DNA of 64,000 bases from Acinetobacter schindleri CIP 107287 (lineage in GTDB: Bacteria > Pseudomonadota > Gammaproteobacteria > Pseudomonadales > Moraxellaceae), in contig NZ_KB849575.1 of assembly GCF_000368625.1 (NCBI RefSeq), forward strand, positions 489,202-553,201, in the 5' to 3' direction. The notes beneath the pieces are model-generated. The model worked only from the letters and a program-made list of their open reading frames with translations. It did not search any database and had not been told where the DNA came from. A program made the translations under genes and the position numbers. Shown here one piece after another: positions 36,600 through 47,108 of the stretch; the first letter of the stretch is position 1, and each line of letters starts with the position of its first letter.

Positions 36600-37412
36600 A
36601 TGCTGTGTTTTAAAAATGCACAACAAGTCAATCAGATAGATTTGCTTGATCGCGCCTTTCATTATGGCGATGGCTGCTTTACTACAGCCCGGATTCGCAA
36701 TAACCGTATTGAACTGCAGGAACGGCATTTATCACGCCTGCATATAAGCAGTCAGAAAATGCAGCTACAAGCGGACTTAAACCTGATTGATGCAACTTTA
36801 GAACAATTACGTGACTTAACTTCTAGCTTAAACGGCACCTTGAAAATTATTCTGAGTCGGGGCATTGGCCAGCGCGGCTATAGCTTGCCAGACCATCCAG
36901 CAGATGTTTGGCTGTATTACTATCCGCAAATGCTTCATGAGCATCACTTTGAGCAGATTGAAAGTGGTGTCTTAAATACTGCACTTGGTCTGTGTATGCC
37001 GCAATTAGTCGGGTTAAAAACACTGAATCGTTTAGAGCAGGTCATGCTCAAACAGGAAGCAGATCAGCAGGGCTGGGGCGAAGCACTGGTTTGTGATGTG
37101 CAGGGTGAAATTGTTGAAGGGGTAAGCAGTAATTGTTTTTTAAGGATAAACAACACGTGGATTACTCCGGAACTTCGCTATAATGGCGTTACAGGGGTAA
37201 TGCGTGCCGAGATTCTGGAGCGTATGTTGCAGCAAGGCATTATTTGTGAACAGCGCAGTCTGGATTTGAATGAAATTTCTTCTATTCAGAGTCTATTCTT
37301 CTGCAATGCACTGAGCCCTATGAAAATTGTTACTCAATTTGAACAAAAAACACTGGATACAGAAGTCTGTATTGAGTTATTTCATCGTCTTCATTTACAT
37401 CAGATCATTTAA
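36600..37412 (+). CDS. pabC: Aminodeoxychorismate lyase
   Basis: PLP-dependent class IV lyase that releases p-aminobenzoate and pyruvate in folate synthesis. The protein has 270 residues. Family regions are LLDRAFHYGDGCFTTARIRN, LKTLNRLEQVMLKQEA (containing the PLP Lys) and VCDVQGEIVEGVSSNCF. GAGAGGTGGG lies before the ATG. It is followed by mltG and tmk, the common pabC-mltG-tmk order. Confidence 0.93.
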   Translation: MLCFKNAQQVNQIDLLDRAFHYGDGCFTTARIRNNRIELQERHLSRLHISSQKMQLQADLNLIDATLEQLRDLTSSLNGTLKIILSRGIGQRGYSLPDHPADVWLYYYPQMLHEHHFEQIESGVLNTALGLCMPQLVGLKTLNRLEQVMLKQEADQQGWGEALVCDVQGEIVEGVSSNCFLRINNTWITPELRYNGVTGVMRAEILERMLQQGIICEQRSLDLNEISSIQSLFFCNALSPMKIVTQFEQKTLDTEVCIELFHRLHLHQII

Positions 37413-37415
37413 AAT

Positions 37416-38468
37416 ATGTCCGCCAGCAAATCCACACGAAAAAAGAAAAATAAAGCGAAATCAGCTTTTCAACTTAAAGGTGTATTGGTCGTTGTCCTGG
37501 GTCTTGTATTGATCTTGGCCGTGATTCTCAAAAGCAGCCTGTTTAGAGATTATCCGGTTGAAGGTAAAAAACAGATGCTGGCGATCAGTGCTGGGGATAC
37601 CTATTCTGGCTTTATTGACCGTCTGGCGAAAGAAGGTCATGTCAGCTTTCCGATCCTTTTGAAAGTTTATCAGCGTTTTATCATTCATGACACGATGAAA
37701 GCAGGTGTTTATGAAGTACGCGATGGCATGAGTATCCGTCAAGTGCTGGAAATGATTTCCAATTCGGAAAATGCCCAGATGAACCGTATTCTGGTCATTG
37801 AAGGTACCACTTTCAAACAGCTGATCGATACCTTAAAGAAAGATGATTTAGTCACGAAAGAAGTAGTAAATCTGCCAACTGATCAATTGTTGAAAGAGTT
37901 AAATATTCCGTTTGATCATCCTGAGGGTTTATTTGCACCGAATACCTATTTCTTTGCCAAAGGTGAAACCGACCGTAAGATTCTGACAGATTTGTATCGT
38001 CATCAGATGCAGTCTTTAGATGAGGCTTGGAAAAACCGTGCCAGTGGTTTGCCTTATCAGAATAAATACGAAGCACTGATTATGGCCTCGATTATTGAAA
38101 AAGAAACCAGTCTGGATAGTGAACTGGAGCAGGTGTCTGGTGTATTTGTACGCCGTCTGAAAATGGGGATGCGCTTGCAAACTGACCCAACCGTAATTTA
38201 TGGCATGGGAGATAAATATCAAGGCAATATTACCCGTCAGGATCTGCGTACACCGACAGCATATAACACCTATACCATTTCAGGCTTGCCGCCAACACCA
38301 ATTGCCCTGCCGAGCAAAAAAGCGATTGAAGCAGCGATGCATCCAGATAATTCACAAAATATTTACTTTGTTGCAACGGGTAATGGTGGGCATAAGTTCA
38401 GCACGAATCTACAAGATCACAATAGAGCAGTGCAGGAATATCTCACTGTTTTACGTTCAAAAAATTAA
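37416..38468 (+). CDS. mltG: Endolytic murein transglycosylase MltG
   Basis: YceG-family membrane-anchored enzyme that cuts nascent glycan strands and helps set their length. The protein has 350 residues: a very basic cytoplasmic start, one membrane helix at about residues 25-45, a LysM-like region, then the catalytic domain. The catalytic Glu is in LIMASIIEKETSLDSELEQV, and the conserved RLQTDPTVIYGMG and TYTISGLPPTPIALPS follow. The gene begins 3 bp after pabC. Confidence 0.96.
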   Translation: MSASKSTRKKKNKAKSAFQLKGVLVVVLGLVLILAVILKSSLFRDYPVEGKKQMLAISAGDTYSGFIDRLAKEGHVSFPILLKVYQRFIIHDTMKAGVYEVRDGMSIRQVLEMISNSENAQMNRILVIEGTTFKQLIDTLKKDDLVTKEVVNLPTDQLLKELNIPFDHPEGLFAPNTYFFAKGETDRKILTDLYRHQMQSLDEAWKNRASGLPYQNKYEALIMASIIEKETSLDSELEQVSGVFVRRLKMGMRLQTDPTVIYGMGDKYQGNITRQDLRTPTAYNTYTISGLPPTPIALPSKKAIEAAMHPDNSQNIYFVATGNGGHKFSTNLQDHNRAVQEYLTVLRSKN

Positions 38469-38477
38469 GGAGTGAGC

Positions 38478-39083
38478 ATGTTTATCAGCTTTGAAGGCAC
38501 TGAAGGTGTAGGGAAAACCACGCTCATTCGTCGTATCTATGATGATTTTGTTGCACAGGGCAAAGAAGTGGTGTTGACCCGTGAACCGGGTGGCACGCCG
38601 ATGGCCGAACAGATCCGTTCACTATTGCTGGCGGTGAATCATGAAGAAGCCATGTGTAATGACACTGAGCTGTTATTGATGTATGCCGCACGCGCGCAGC
38701 ATTTAGCACAGGTTATTCTACCTGCGCTTAAGGCAGGTAAGATGGTCTTGTGTGACCGTTTTACTGATGCCAGTTTTGCCTATCAATGTGCAGGGCGTGG
38801 ACTCAGTGAAGCCAAGCTGAATTTGCTGAATGATAATTTCGTGACACGTATGCCAGATGTCACTTTCTGGCTGGATGCGCCAATTGAACTCGGCATGAAC
38901 CGTGCCCGTGAACGTGGTGCGCTGGATCGTTTTGAACAGGAGAAAGTCTCTTTCTTTGAGAAAGTAAGAAGCGGTTATGAAACTTTGTGGCAGCGTCATC
39001 CGCAACGTATGAAGCGTCTCGATGCGACTCAAACTCCAGAGCAGGTTTTCGCTCAAGCCATGGCAGAATTACAGGTGGTCTGA
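38478..39083 (+). CDS. tmk: Thymidylate kinase
   Basis: dTMP to dTDP kinase, 201 residues. The start at 38478 has AAGGAG at the right distance, six bases before the ATG; the frame also offers a GTG two codons upstream. The P-loop is FEGTEGVGKTTLIRRI, the DRX motif is CDRFTDASFAYQ and the lid region is RARERGALDRFEQE. Third gene of the pabC-mltG-tmk operon. Confidence 0.97.
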   Translation: MFISFEGTEGVGKTTLIRRIYDDFVAQGKEVVLTREPGGTPMAEQIRSLLLAVNHEEAMCNDTELLLMYAARAQHLAQVILPALKAGKMVLCDRFTDASFAYQCAGRGLSEAKLNLLNDNFVTRMPDVTFWLDAPIELGMNRARERGALDRFEQEKVSFFEKVRSGYETLWQRHPQRMKRLDATQTPEQVFAQAMAELQVV

Positions 39084-39153
39084 GCAGTCAGATTAAAATC
39101 AGTTCAATTCTTTAAAAAATCTTCTATATTGTTTTCAATATGGAAGATTTTTT

Positions 39154-39576
39154 ATGAAAAGTACACTTGAACAGATCCAGCAGTTTTTAGAAGTAGAATT
39201 TCCGCAAAGCCTTGAGCATTGTGAGGTCATTAATGTACAGCCTCAAACCTCAACTGTTCGTTACCGTGTGAGTGATAGCCAGTTGCGTCCAGGTGGTACG
39301 ATTTCTGGGCCAACCATAATGACGATCGCGGACTTTGGTTTGTATGTCGCAATTTTAGGAGAGATTGGTCTGGTGGGATTAGCTGTTACCACCAATATCA
39401 ATATTAATTTTTTGCGTAAGCCGGATGGACAGCGTGATCTGATTGGAAAATGTCGCCTGATAAAAGTTGGAAAAGCGCTTATTGTCGGGGAAGTTTGGGT
39501 CTATTCAGAAGGTATGGAAGAACCTGTTGCACATGTCACCGGAACTTATGCGATTCCGCCTAAATCAGTATCTTAA
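39154..39576 (+). CDS. PaaI-family hotdog thioesterase
   Basis: 140 residues, single hotdog domain. The central helix segment RPGGTISGPTIMTIADFGLY is the PaaI-type signature, though His-Gly-Gly is replaced by Ser-Gly-Pro. The active site is therefore atypical. VTTNININFLRKP forms the following strand. It lies 70 bp after tmk and may have its own promoter. The substrate is unknown. Confidence 0.8.
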   Translation: MKSTLEQIQQFLEVEFPQSLEHCEVINVQPQTSTVRYRVSDSQLRPGGTISGPTIMTIADFGLYVAILGEIGLVGLAVTTNININFLRKPDGQRDLIGKCRLIKVGKALIVGEVWVYSEGMEEPVAHVTGTYAIPPKSVS

Positions 39577-39928
39577 TCACATAAAATAAAAGAACTATAT
39601 TTTTTTTATAATGATAAAATAAATAAATTCAATTGGTTGTGATTTAATTATTATTTATATAGCTGATTTGGGAGCGGCGATACAAAAGCTGGCCCTGTGC
39701 AAATAATGAGGCATAATTTGTGGGAAGATTGAAAGAGGCAATGGCAACTGCAGATCATGAAGTTAGCAGCTAATTCAACAGAAGCTACATCCACTTTCAA
39801 AAAAACTGCTAGAGAGACTTAATGAGCATTATTCACATTAGACGGCACGCCGTAGTTGTGCTTATATTCAAGTGATGGGTTCAGATTTATCTCAAAATCT
39901 TGGAAGCCGCAATCAAGATATGTAGCAA
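39577..39928. other. Intergenic region without a convincing gene
   Basis: 352 bp. Very AT-rich to about 39660, then more balanced. Only very short frames occur (for example a 22-codon frame starting near 39758), with no ribosome site or family resemblance. It could be decayed coding DNA; I see nothing certain in it. Confidence 0.5.
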
Positions 39929-39960
39929 ATAAAAAACCGGATCATGAGATCCGGTTTCTT
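39929..39960 (-). terminator. nadB terminator
   Basis: AAACCGGATC and GATCCGGTTT form a perfect 10-bp stem with a 4-base loop, followed on the minus strand by TTTTTTATTT. Confidence 0.93.
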
Positions 39961-39972
39961 ACACTTAAGTGT

Positions 39973-41610
39973 TTAAACTTCTGCTGCATTCACCAATGGC
40001 TGTTCCACTTTAAAACTTGGGGGAATCAGTACGGTTTTGCGTAACTCAGGTAACTGTTCCGGATAGTCCAAGGTATAGTGCAGACCACGGGATTCTTTAC
40101 GTTGCATGGCACAGCGCACAATCATCTCCGATACCAGCACCAGATTACGCAGTTCTATCAGGTTTTTGCTGACCTGATAATCCTGATAATATTCGGTAAT
40201 TTCTTTTTTCAGCATTTCAATCCGGTGCAAGGCACGTTCCAGACGCTTGGTGGTACGGACAATGCCTACATAGTTCCACATAGTCTGACGCAGCTCATCC
40301 CAGTTTTGCAGAATCACTACATCTTCATCCGGATTCGTTACCTGTGAATCATCCCAAGCTGGGACTTCAGGTACGGATTGATCCGCTTTAAAATTTTCCT
40401 GAATATGCTTGGCTGCACTCATGCCATAAACAAAGCATTCCAGCAGTGAATTACTGGCCATACGATTCGCGCCATGCAGGCCGGTATAAGAAGTCTCCCC
40501 AATAGCATATAGACCAGCAACATCAGTCTGACTATTCTCATCAACCACTACACCGCCACAGGTATAGTGTGCTGCGGGTACGACCGGAATCATTTCCTTG
40601 GTGATATCAATTCCCAGCTCTAATAGGCGTGCATACAGCGTCGGGAAGTGCTCTTTAATAAAGCCTTCATCTTTATGGGTAATGTCCAGCCAGACATGAC
40701 GGATCCCCAAGCGTTTAATTTCATAGTCAATGGCACGCGCCACGATGTCACGCGGTGCCAGTTCAGCACGTTCATCAAAACGCAGCATGAAACGTTCATC
40801 ATCCGGTAGACGTAAGTATGCCCCTTCACCACGCATGGCTTCAGTAATCAGGAATGAACGCGCTTGCGGATGGTATAAACAGGTCGGATGAAACTGGTTG
40901 AACTCCATATTGGCGACACGGCAGCCGGCACGATAAGCCATCGCAATACCGTCACCAGTGGCAATATCTGGATTAGATGTATAAAGATAAGCCTTCATTG
41001 CACCACCACAGGCTAGGGCAGTAAATGGTGCTAGGAAAGTATGTACCTGTTCGGTGTGTTCATCCAATGCATACAGGCCGAGAGCCCGGTTTTCACCTGC
41101 ATGACCAAGTTTTTTGGAGCAGATCAGATCAATCGCAATATAATTTTCAAAGATATGAATATTCTGCTTTTCTTGAGCGCGCTGTACCAAAGTAGTGGAA
41201 ATTGCACGTCCTGTAGCATCTGCTGCGTGAATAATACGGCGCTGAGAATGGCCCCCTTCACGGGTCAAATGCAGTTGTTCCTGTTCGTCTAGTGTGAACT
41301 GCACACCATGCTTAAGCAGGAAATCGACTGAAGGCTTGCCACCTTCAACGGTCTGCTTGACTGCATCCATTTCACACAATTGTGCCCCGGCAATCATGGT
41401 GTCATCGATATGCTGCTCGAGAGAATCCATTTCATCAAGTACAGCTGCCACACCCCCCTGGGCATAAAATGTACTCGCATCCGTAAGCGTTGATTTGGCT
41501 AAAACTGCAATATTAAAATGTTCTGGTAGAGATAAGGCTAAACTTAAGCCGGCGCCGCCGCTGCCCACAATAATCACATCAAAATGATGTGTCGTGTGTA
41601 AATTAGACAT
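39973..41610 (-). CDS. nadB: L-aspartate oxidase
   Basis: FAD enzyme oxidising L-aspartate to iminoaspartate, the first step of de novo NAD synthesis with NadA. The protein has 545 residues. The FAD motif is [20 protein letters not shown]. The substrate regions [20 protein letters not shown] and [20 protein letters not shown] contain the active-site His and Arg, and [20 protein letters not shown] is the second FAD region. Monocistronic and divergent from the Do-type protease. nadM elsewhere in the window belongs to the salvage branch. Confidence 0.96.
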   Translation of the reverse strand: MSNLHTTHHFDVIIVGSGGAGLSLALSLPEHFNIAVLAKSTLTDASTFYAQGGVAAVLDEMDSLEQHIDDTMIAGAQLCEMDAVKQTVEGGKPSVDFLLKHGVQFTLDEQEQLHLTREGGHSQRRIIHAADATGRAISTTLVQRAQEKQNIHIFENYIAIDLICSKKLGHAGENRALGLYALDEHTEQVHTFLAPFTALACGGAMKAYLYTSNPDIATGDGIAMAYRAGCRVANMEFNQFHPTCLYHPQARSFLITEAMRGEGAYLRLPDDERFMLRFDERAELAPRDIVARAIDYEIKRLGIRHVWLDITHKDEGFIKEHFPTLYARLLELGIDITKEMIPVVPAAHYTCGGVVVDENSQTDVAGLYAIGETSYTGLHGANRMASNSLLECFVYGMSAAKHIQENFKADQSVPEVPAWDDSQVTNPDEDVVILQNWDELRQTMWNYVGIVRTTKRLERALHRIEMLKKEITEYYQDYQVSKNLIELRNLVLVSEMIVRCAMQRKESRGLHYTLDYPEQLPELRKTVLIPPSFKVEQPLVNAAEV

Positions 41611-41844
41611 GACTATTCAGCTAACTGAAAAAAAGTCCGGCTATCACAGCGCTTTTTTGTACAAAAGGCAAGCATTTATCTACCCATAAATTTATGAAAA
41701 AAAGTAATGAAAGCTGAAACTTAAGTCTTTAAAAATGGCATAATATCAGGAAGTAGAATAAGAACATTTCGTTACTTAAATTTTGTATAGTTTATGATAA
41801 AACTAATTTAAATAGGTTTATCAGTCATTTGAGTGAATAAATAT

Positions 41845-43230
41845 ATGAAAATCTTGGATGTTAAACACGGAATATTTGCAGCAACGTTAACAATGACAGC
41901 ATTGCAGGCGGGGGCAGCCACTCCAGTTGATTTTTCAAATCTGGTTGCACAAGTCAGTCCGGCAGTGGTGAGTGTCAATGTTGTTAAAAAAATGTCCGAA
42001 GAAGAACTATTACAACAACAAATTCCAGATATTTTACGCCGTTTCTTTGGTAATCAGGTCATTATTCCTCAGCCACGTGCACCTCAAGAAAAAACAGGGT
42101 ATGGCAGCGCCTTCTTTATCAGTAAAGACGGCTATTTGCTGACTAATCACCATGTGATTGAAAATGCATCCAAGGTGACCATTACCTTAAATGACCGTCG
42201 TGAAATTGATGCGACAGTTGTAGGTAGCGATGAACGTACTGACGTGGCTTTACTGAAGGTCAATGGTGCAGGTTTCCCGGAATTACGCACGGGAGATGTG
42301 GGGCGTTTACGTGTCGGTGAGCCTGTACTCGCCATCGGTTCACCATTTGGTTTTGACTATTCGGCTTCTGCCGGAATTGTCAGCGCCAAGATGCGTAATA
42401 TGATGGGTGAAACTGCAGTGCCATTCATTCAGACTGACGTAGCTTTAAACCCGGGGAATTCTGGTGGGCCGCTGTTTAACCAGCAGGGTGAAGTAGTCGG
42501 GGTGAATTCACGTATCTTTAGTGGAACTGGCGGTTATATGGGCTTGTCATTCTCCATTCCCATTGATGTCGCAATGGAAGTGGCAGACCAGTTGAAACGC
42601 AATGGTAAAGTTACCCGTTCTTATCTGGGCGTAAGCTTGCAAGATATTGACCGTAATCTGGCAGAATCTTATAAGCTGTCTAAGCCGGAAGGTTCATTGG
42701 TAACCCAGATTGCACCCAACTCGCCAGCGGCCAAAGCAGGCTTACAGGCGGGAGATGTCATTCTTAAATATAACGGGACTGATATTTCTCGTACCAGTGA
42801 ATTGTTGAATTACTTAAACCGTTCTGCACCAAAACAGCAGATCCAGTTAGAAGTCTTGCGTGATGACAAACGCCGTAATATCAATGCCACTTTAAGTGCA
42901 GCACCGGACGATACCCCAGCGAATGCCAGCAATCAGGCGCAACCAAACAAAGGACCAGTCATCGGGGTCACTATTCGTAACCTGACACCAAATGAAATGA
43001 GTAGTTTAGATATCAAAGGTGGTGTAGTGATTCAGGATGTGCGTCCAGGTGGAGTTGCGGCACAAGCACGTATTATGCCGAATGATGTGGTGACCAATAT
43101 TAATGGCAAGACTGTTCTGAACAGCAACCAGTTTGTGGAAACTGTATCTGAATTAAACAAAGGCAGCGTCGCGCGGGTAACACTTATCCGTCAAGGACAG
43201 CGCGTGATCGTGGGCATGCGGGTCTCATAA
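41845..43230 (+). CDS. Do-type periplasmic serine protease (DegP/HtrA/MucD family)
   Basis: 461 residues, envelope quality-control protease. The longest frame starts with GTG at 41833, but ATG 41845 has GAGTG 9 bp upstream and starts the signal peptide (MKILDVKHGIFAATLTMTAL..GAA). The triad is His in LLTNHHVIENA, Asp in ERTDVALLKV and Ser in VALNPGNSGGPLFNQ. Two PDZ domains follow (about residues 255-345 and 365-455). Acinetobacter has related paralogues, so degP, degQ or mucD cannot be fixed. A strong terminator follows. Confidence 0.93.
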   Translation: MKILDVKHGIFAATLTMTALQAGAATPVDFSNLVAQVSPAVVSVNVVKKMSEEELLQQQIPDILRRFFGNQVIIPQPRAPQEKTGYGSAFFISKDGYLLTNHHVIENASKVTITLNDRREIDATVVGSDERTDVALLKVNGAGFPELRTGDVGRLRVGEPVLAIGSPFGFDYSASAGIVSAKMRNMMGETAVPFIQTDVALNPGNSGGPLFNQQGEVVGVNSRIFSGTGGYMGLSFSIPIDVAMEVADQLKRNGKVTRSYLGVSLQDIDRNLAESYKLSKPEGSLVTQIAPNSPAAKAGLQAGDVILKYNGTDISRTSELLNYLNRSAPKQQIQLEVLRDDKRRNINATLSAAPDDTPANASNQAQPNKGPVIGVTIRNLTPNEMSSLDIKGGVVIQDVRPGGVAAQARIMPNDVVTNINGKTVLNSNQFVETVSELNKGSVARVTLIRQGQRVIVGMRVS

Positions 43231-43247
43231 ACGCATCATTTGTTGGT

Positions 43248-43277
43248 AAAAACCGTCTGAACTCAGGCGGTTTTTTT
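43248..43277 (+). terminator. Terminator of the Do-type protease gene
   Basis: AAACCGTCTG (43250-43259) and CAGGCGGTTT (43264-43273) pair with one G-T wobble and are followed by T residues. Confidence 0.93.
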
Positions 43278-43352
43278 AATATTTGGCAATTTACCCTGCA
43301 AATAAAATCTGTAGACTCTAAGTCGCTATATGATCTAAAGGATAAGCAACGC

Positions 43353-43808
43353 GTGAAGGGTATTTTTGATCTGAAGTTAACAGTAAAACCAGAACATATT
43401 GATATCTTGGGGCATGTAAATAATGTGGTCTATGTGCAGTGGATGCAGGATGTTGCAACCGCGCATATTGAACAGATCGGTTTGGGTCTAGAGCAGTACC
43501 TGGAACTAAAGCATGCCATGGTCGCAGTTGAGCATCATGTGCAATATCGCAAGGCAGCATTTGAAGGTGATGAGCTGATTTTGCGTACTTGGTTAAATGA
43601 TATCAATGCACTCTATTCATTCCGCCAGTATGCCTTCTATCGCCCGGCAGATCAGAGCCTACTCTTTACAGGGAGTACGCAATGGGCCTGTGTGGAAATT
43701 GCCACTGGCCGTCCGAAGCGGATGTCCCCGACATTTACCCAAGCGTATCAACCCTTATTAGCAGATATCAATCCTTTGGATTTTAGTCAGTTGTATCTGA
43801 CAGATTAA
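43353..43808 (+). CDS. Acyl-CoA thioesterase, 4HBT hotdog family
   Basis: 151 residues. The GTG start is supported by AAAGGAT about 9 bp upstream. The catalytic-type segment is VKPEHIDILGHVNNVVYVQW, with His/Asn in place of the Asp of the YbgC type, as in FatM/YneP-like proteins. The later part has AVEHHVQYRKAAFEGDELIL. The physiological substrate is unknown. Confidence 0.85.
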   Translation: MKGIFDLKLTVKPEHIDILGHVNNVVYVQWMQDVATAHIEQIGLGLEQYLELKHAMVAVEHHVQYRKAAFEGDELILRTWLNDINALYSFRQYAFYRPADQSLLFTGSTQWACVEIATGRPKRMSPTFTQAYQPLLADINPLDFSQLYLTD

Positions 43809-44043
43809 ATATCAGCAATGAAGCAGATTTAAGTATGGTTATGTGTATTTAAATGACAATCGCTCTGATGTTGCCAAAACTTGGTTAGAGCGATTTCATG
43901 GCAAATAAAGTAGTGGAATGAGCGACGAAAATATAATTCTTTTTCTGTAACTGCATTCTGCTATAATCCTCGGCAATTTCTATTCGGCTTTTGTTGTGCA
44001 ATCCCTTTATATTGCATGGCGCGTTTTTTTCTCAAGGTAGCCC

Positions 44044-45861
44044 ATGGCGCAAGCTAAAAAATCTGTTGATATTAAAAACATTCGTAACTTCTCGATTATT
44101 GCGCATATTGACCACGGTAAATCGACCCTGGCGGATCGATTCATTCAAACCTGTGGTGGTTTGCAGGATCGTGAAATGCAGGCTCAGGTTCTCGATTCTA
44201 TGGAACTTGAACGCGAACGTGGGATTACCATTAAAGCGGCATCGGTGACCTTGTACTACACACACCCGAATGGTCAGGAATATCAGCTGAACTTCATTGA
44301 TACCCCGGGACACGTGGACTTCTCTTATGAAGTATCGCGTTCGCTTGCTGCGTGTGAAGGTGCATTGCTGGTTGTAGATGCAGCACAGGGTGTAGAAGCA
44401 CAGTCTGTTGCAAACTGCTATACCGCAATTGAGCAAGGTCTGGAAGTATTGCCAGTTCTGAACAAGATTGACTTGCCGCAGGCTGAACCTGAGCGTGTAA
44501 TTCAGGAAATTGAAGATATCATTGGTATTGAAGCCACTGAAGCACCGACCTGTTCTGCAAAAACAGGCCTGGGTATTGAAGGTGTGCTGGAAACTCTGGT
44601 GAATGTGATTCCTGCGCCAACAGGTGACCGTGATGCACCGCTGCAAGCATTGATTATCGACTCATGGTTCGATAACTACCTGGGCGTTGTGTCTTTAGTT
44701 CGTGTGAAACAGGGTCGTGTACGTAAAGGCGACAAGATGTTGATGAAATCAACTGGTCAGACGCACATCATTACTTCAGTGGGTATCTTCAATCCAAAGC
44801 ATACCGAAACCGATATTCTTGAAGCGGGTGAAGTAGGTTTTGTGATTGCAGGGATTAAAGACATCTTTGGTGCGCCAGTCGGTGATACGATCACCCTTGC
44901 ATCCACTCCAGATGTTGAAGTGTTACCGGGTTTCAAGAAGGTTAAACCACAGGTTTATGCTGGTCTGTTCCCGATTGATGCCAGTGACTTTGAACCTTTC
45001 CGTGAAGCGCTGCAAAAATTACAGATTAACGACTCTGCCTTGTTCTTTGAACCAGAAAGCTCAGATGCACTTGGTTTTGGTTTCCGTTGTGGCTTCTTGG
45101 GTATGCTGCATATGGAGATCGTGCAGGAGCGTTTAGAACGTGAATACGATCTGGATCTGATTTCATCTGCACCGACTGTAATTTATGAAGCGGTGATGAA
45201 AAATGGTCAAACGATCTATGTCGACAGTCCATCAAAAATGCCAGACGGTTCAACAGTAGAAGACCTGCGTGAACCGATTGCAGAATGTCATATCTTAGTA
45301 CCACAAGAATATCTGGGCAATGTGATGACCTTGTGTGTTGAGCGCCGTGGCGTGCAAAAAGACATGAAGTTCATGAGTAATCAGGTATCCATTACCTTTG
45401 AAATTCCAATGGCTGAAGTGGTCATGGATTTCTTCGACAAACTGAAGTCTTGCTCACGCGGTTTTGCCTCACTGGACTATAACTTTGTGCGCTTTGAAAG
45501 TTCATCATTGGTTAAAGTTGATGTTCTGATCAATGGTGACAAAGTGGATGCCTTGGCGATGATCTGTCACCGTCAGGATGCACGTCACCGTGGTATTGCC
45601 CTGGTTGAAAAAATGAAAGACCTGATTCCACGTCAAATGTTTGATGTCGCGATTCAGGCAGCCATTGGTGCGCAAATCATTGCCCGTTCGACTGTAAAAG
45701 CGATGCGTAAAAACGTATTGGCGAAATGTTATGGTGGTGACGTGTCACGTAAGAAAAAACTTCTGTCTAAACAGAAAGAAGGTAAGAAACGTATGAAACA
45801 GGTGGGTAGCGTAGAAATCCCACAAGAAGCGTTCTTAGCCGTATTAAAAGTCGAACGCTAA
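44044..45861 (+). CDS. lepA: Elongation factor 4 (LepA)
   Basis: Ribosome-bound GTPase, 605 residues. G1 is [16 protein letters not shown], the switch I region includes [12 protein letters not shown]3 is DTPGHVDF, and G4 is NKID. The LepA-specific C-terminal domain ends with [19 protein letters not shown] perfect -10 (TATAAT, 43962-43967) lies 77 bp upstream, but no good -35 was seen. First gene of the lepA-lepB-rnc-era cluster. Confidence 0.98.
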   Translation: MAQAKKSVDIKNIRNFSIIAHIDHGKSTLADRFIQTCGGLQDREMQAQVLDSMELERERGITIKAASVTLYYTHPNGQEYQLNFIDTPGHVDFSYEVSRSLAACEGALLVVDAAQGVEAQSVANCYTAIEQGLEVLPVLNKIDLPQAEPERVIQEIEDIIGIEATEAPTCSAKTGLGIEGVLETLVNVIPAPTGDRDAPLQALIIDSWFDNYLGVVSLVRVKQGRVRKGDKMLMKSTGQTHIITSVGIFNPKHTETDILEAGEVGFVIAGIKDIFGAPVGDTITLASTPDVEVLPGFKKVKPQVYAGLFPIDASDFEPFREALQKLQINDSALFFEPESSDALGFGFRCGFLGMLHMEIVQERLEREYDLDLISSAPTVIYEAVMKNGQTIYVDSPSKMPDGSTVEDLREPIAECHILVPQEYLGNVMTLCVERRGVQKDMKFMSNQVSITFEIPMAEVVMDFFDKLKSCSRGFASLDYNFVRFESSSLVKVDVLINGDKVDALAMICHRQDARHRGIALVEKMKDLIPRQMFDVAIQAAIGAQIIARSTVKAMRKNVLAKCYGGDVSRKKKLLSKQKEGKKRMKQVGSVEIPQEAFLAVLKVER

Positions 45862-45881
45862 AATAATAAGGATATAAGCCC

Positions 45882-46709
45882 ATGGATTTTGATTTTAATT
45901 TAATTCTTGTTCCTGCCACGCTGTTTTTTATTGCAATCTGGCTGCTTGATAAGTTTGTTCTGAAACAACGACAGACCAAAGGCAAGGGCAATGAAAATTT
46001 TATCATTACCTGGGCTTATGACTTCTGGCCAGTGCTGACCGTTGTGCTGGTTTTGCGTTCATTCTTGTACGAGCCTTTTAATATTCCATCTGATTCCATG
46101 GTGCCCACTCTAGAAACAGGTGACTTCATTCTGGTCAATAAATTCGATTATGGTGTGCGTCTGCCCATCATCAATAGCAAAATTATTGATACTGGAAGTC
46201 CAGAACGTGGTGAAGTGGCGGTATTCCGTTATCCACCACAACCTGGCATTAGCTATATCAAACGTATTGTAGGTTTACCGGGTGATCATATTGTCTATGA
46301 TCATGGTCAATTGATTATTAATGGTGAAAAAGTCACTAAAGTTCCTGTTGAATTTAGCCGTGAAAAAGACCGTTTAGATACGCCTGAATCAATTTATCAC
46401 AAAGAGACTTTAGGTAAGCATACCTTTACCATGCGTGAGCTTGAAGGGGTAAATGTGGCGCGTCAGGCACCATTTATCAACTTTGTGGAAAATGGTAAAT
46501 ATTCAGGTGAAAATGGTTTATATTGGGAAGTAAAAGTTCCAGAAGGTCAGTACTTTGCGATGGGGGATAATCGTGATCAGAGTGCTGACAGTCGCTTCTG
46601 GGGATTTGTTCCGGAAGAAAATTTAACCGGTCGCGCATTCTATGTATGGATGCATAAAGAACCAGGTTTTAAATTACCTTCGTTTAGCCGAAACGGAACA
46701 ATTGACTAA
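45882..46709 (+). CDS. lepB: Signal peptidase I
   Basis: Inner-membrane type I leader peptidase, 275 residues. Two N-terminal helices lie at about residues 5-25 and 45-63. The catalytic Ser is in FNIPSDSMVPTLETGD and the Lys in GISYIKRIVGLPGDHIV. Box E is YFAMGDNRDQSADSRFWG. It follows lepA after 20 bp with AAGGA before the ATG. Confidence 0.97.
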   Translation: MDFDFNLILVPATLFFIAIWLLDKFVLKQRQTKGKGNENFIITWAYDFWPVLTVVLVLRSFLYEPFNIPSDSMVPTLETGDFILVNKFDYGVRLPIINSKIIDTGSPERGEVAVFRYPPQPGISYIKRIVGLPGDHIVYDHGQLIINGEKVTKVPVEFSREKDRLDTPESIYHKETLGKHTFTMRELEGVNVARQAPFINFVENGKYSGENGLYWEVKVPEGQYFAMGDNRDQSADSRFWGFVPEENLTGRAFYVWMHKEPGFKLPSFSRNGTID

Positions 46710-46736
46710 TTTATTGTTTCAATTGGGAAAATAAAA

Positions 46737-47108
46737 ATGAGACATCAACAAGGTGCATCGTATATTGCAATATTGTTTGCAATTATGGGGTTTGCTTTTC
46801 TGGCAAAAATCGCAATTGCGGTATGGGGACCGTATTTCGATGATCGCCTAGTAGATAGCCAGATTGAGGAGCTACTAAAAACAGCTCCTGCAAATATCAC
46901 GCCGGAGAAATTTAATTCGGAACTGTCTAAGCGTTTAGAGATGAATAATATTCGCGATTTTGACATTAAGCAGAATGTTATTCTCGACAATGCGCAAGCG
47001 ATGGTCGTAAGAAAGAATTATGAAGTTCGCAAGAATTTTCTAATGAATATCGATTTAGTGATGAAGTTTGAGAAAGAGTTTGATCAAAGCACAGTCAAAG
47101 CTAAATGA
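46737..47108 (+). CDS. DUF4845 family membrane protein
   Basis: 123 residues. One N-terminal helix is seen at about residues 8-29 (SYIAILFAIMGFAFLAKIAI), followed by a periplasmic domain. DUF4845 proteins sit between lepB and rnc in many gammaproteobacteria; the function is not established. Its 3' end overlaps the start of rnc. Confidence 0.87.
   Translation: MRHQQGASYIAILFAIMGFAFLAKIAIAVWGPYFDDRLVDSQIEELLKTAPANITPEKFNSELSKRLEMNNIRDFDIKQNVILDNAQAMVVRKNYEVRKNFLMNIDLVMKFEKEFDQSTVKAK

Noticed and set aside
39577..39928. A short gene before nadB, such as the 22-codon frame near 39758
   Set aside because: There is no ribosome site, hydrophobic segment or family similarity.
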